Shown: positions 6,423-6,472 of the stretch, piece after piece
How positions within the stretch are numbered: position 1 is the stretch's first letter
Layout: each line of letters opens with the position of its first letter
Assembly: GCA_002391185.1 (NCBI GenBank)
Contig: DGRY01000167.1
Span: 1,540-8,011 of the forward strand
Direction of reading: 5' to 3'
DNA from: Prevotella sp. UBA4376
GTDB taxonomy: Bacteria; Bacteroidota; Bacteroidia; Bacteroidales; Bacteroidaceae
Length of the DNA stretch: 6,472 nucleotides
Translations under genes and position numbers: made by a program
The notes under the pieces: generated by a model
The model's database searches: none
What the model saw: the letters and a program-made list of their open reading frames with translations, nothing else
Told to the model about the DNA's origin: nothing

Positions 6423-6472
6423 TCATTTTACTTTCAAGACAACATTATATGTGGCAATATTATTTACAAAGT
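6423..6472 (-). CDS. Possible C-terminal end of an upstream gene (last ~15 codons)
   Basis: One minus-strand frame is open from the window edge to a TGA at 6425-6423 and reads FVNNIATYNVVLKVK; both other minus-strand frames have stops within the first 12 bases. The alternating hydrophobic pattern resembles a closing beta strand. The stop lies 19 bases before a strong terminator hairpin, which fits a real gene end. The piece is too short to assign a family. Confidence 0.45.
   Translation of the reverse strand, partial: FVNNIATYNVVLKVK

Noticed and set aside
1..6472. CRISPR array, insertion sequence, tRNA/rRNA, phage or defence genes
   Set aside because: I saw no spaced direct repeats, transposase motifs, tRNA-like cloverleaf or defence domains. 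All gaps between genes are short (5-118 bases) and accounted for.

Overview
The window looks like chromosomal DNA from an AT-rich member of the Bacteroidota, most likely Bacteroidales (Bacteroides/Prevotella group). Two things point there. One is a DUF4494 protein, a family typical of this phylum. The other is a pair of promoters with the Bacteroidota -33 TTTG / -7 TAnnTTTG elements and no obvious Shine-Dalgarno sites before the genes. The genus assignment is inference.

Every gene I can support lies on the minus strand, so the region reads from high to low coordinates. At the right edge (6423-6472) is what looks like the last few codons of an upstream gene, followed by a clear rho-independent terminator (about 6375-6403). 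A promoter at 6333-6363 then starts a four-gene cluster: a DUF4494 protein (6304-5801), a YggS/PLPBP-type pyridoxal-phosphate-binding protein (5795-5118), a class I/II PLP-dependent aminotransferase (5067-3862), and an FtsX/LolC/LolE-type ABC permease (3830-2583). Gaps are 5, 50 and 31 bases, with no strong terminator between genes.

A second promoter in the 112-base gap 2471-2582 drives two tandem AMP-forming acyl-CoA synthetases. The first is complete (2470-797, 557 aa). The second (744-1) is cut by the left edge of the window after 248 residues and is about 70% identical to the first, so this is a tandem gene duplication. The promoter is framed by two 25-bp inverted repeats of identical geometry (7-11-7), 41 bp apart, one centred on the -33 box and one touching the -7 box and the start region. 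This is the most interesting unexplained structure here and looks like a dedicated operator for a fatty-acid-activation operon.

The rest is ordinary core metabolism and homeostasis: PLP handling beside a PLP enzyme, an envelope permease, and fatty-acid activation. I found no CRISPR array, insertion sequence, tRNA, rRNA, phage or defence module, and nothing I would call an undescribed multi-gene system.
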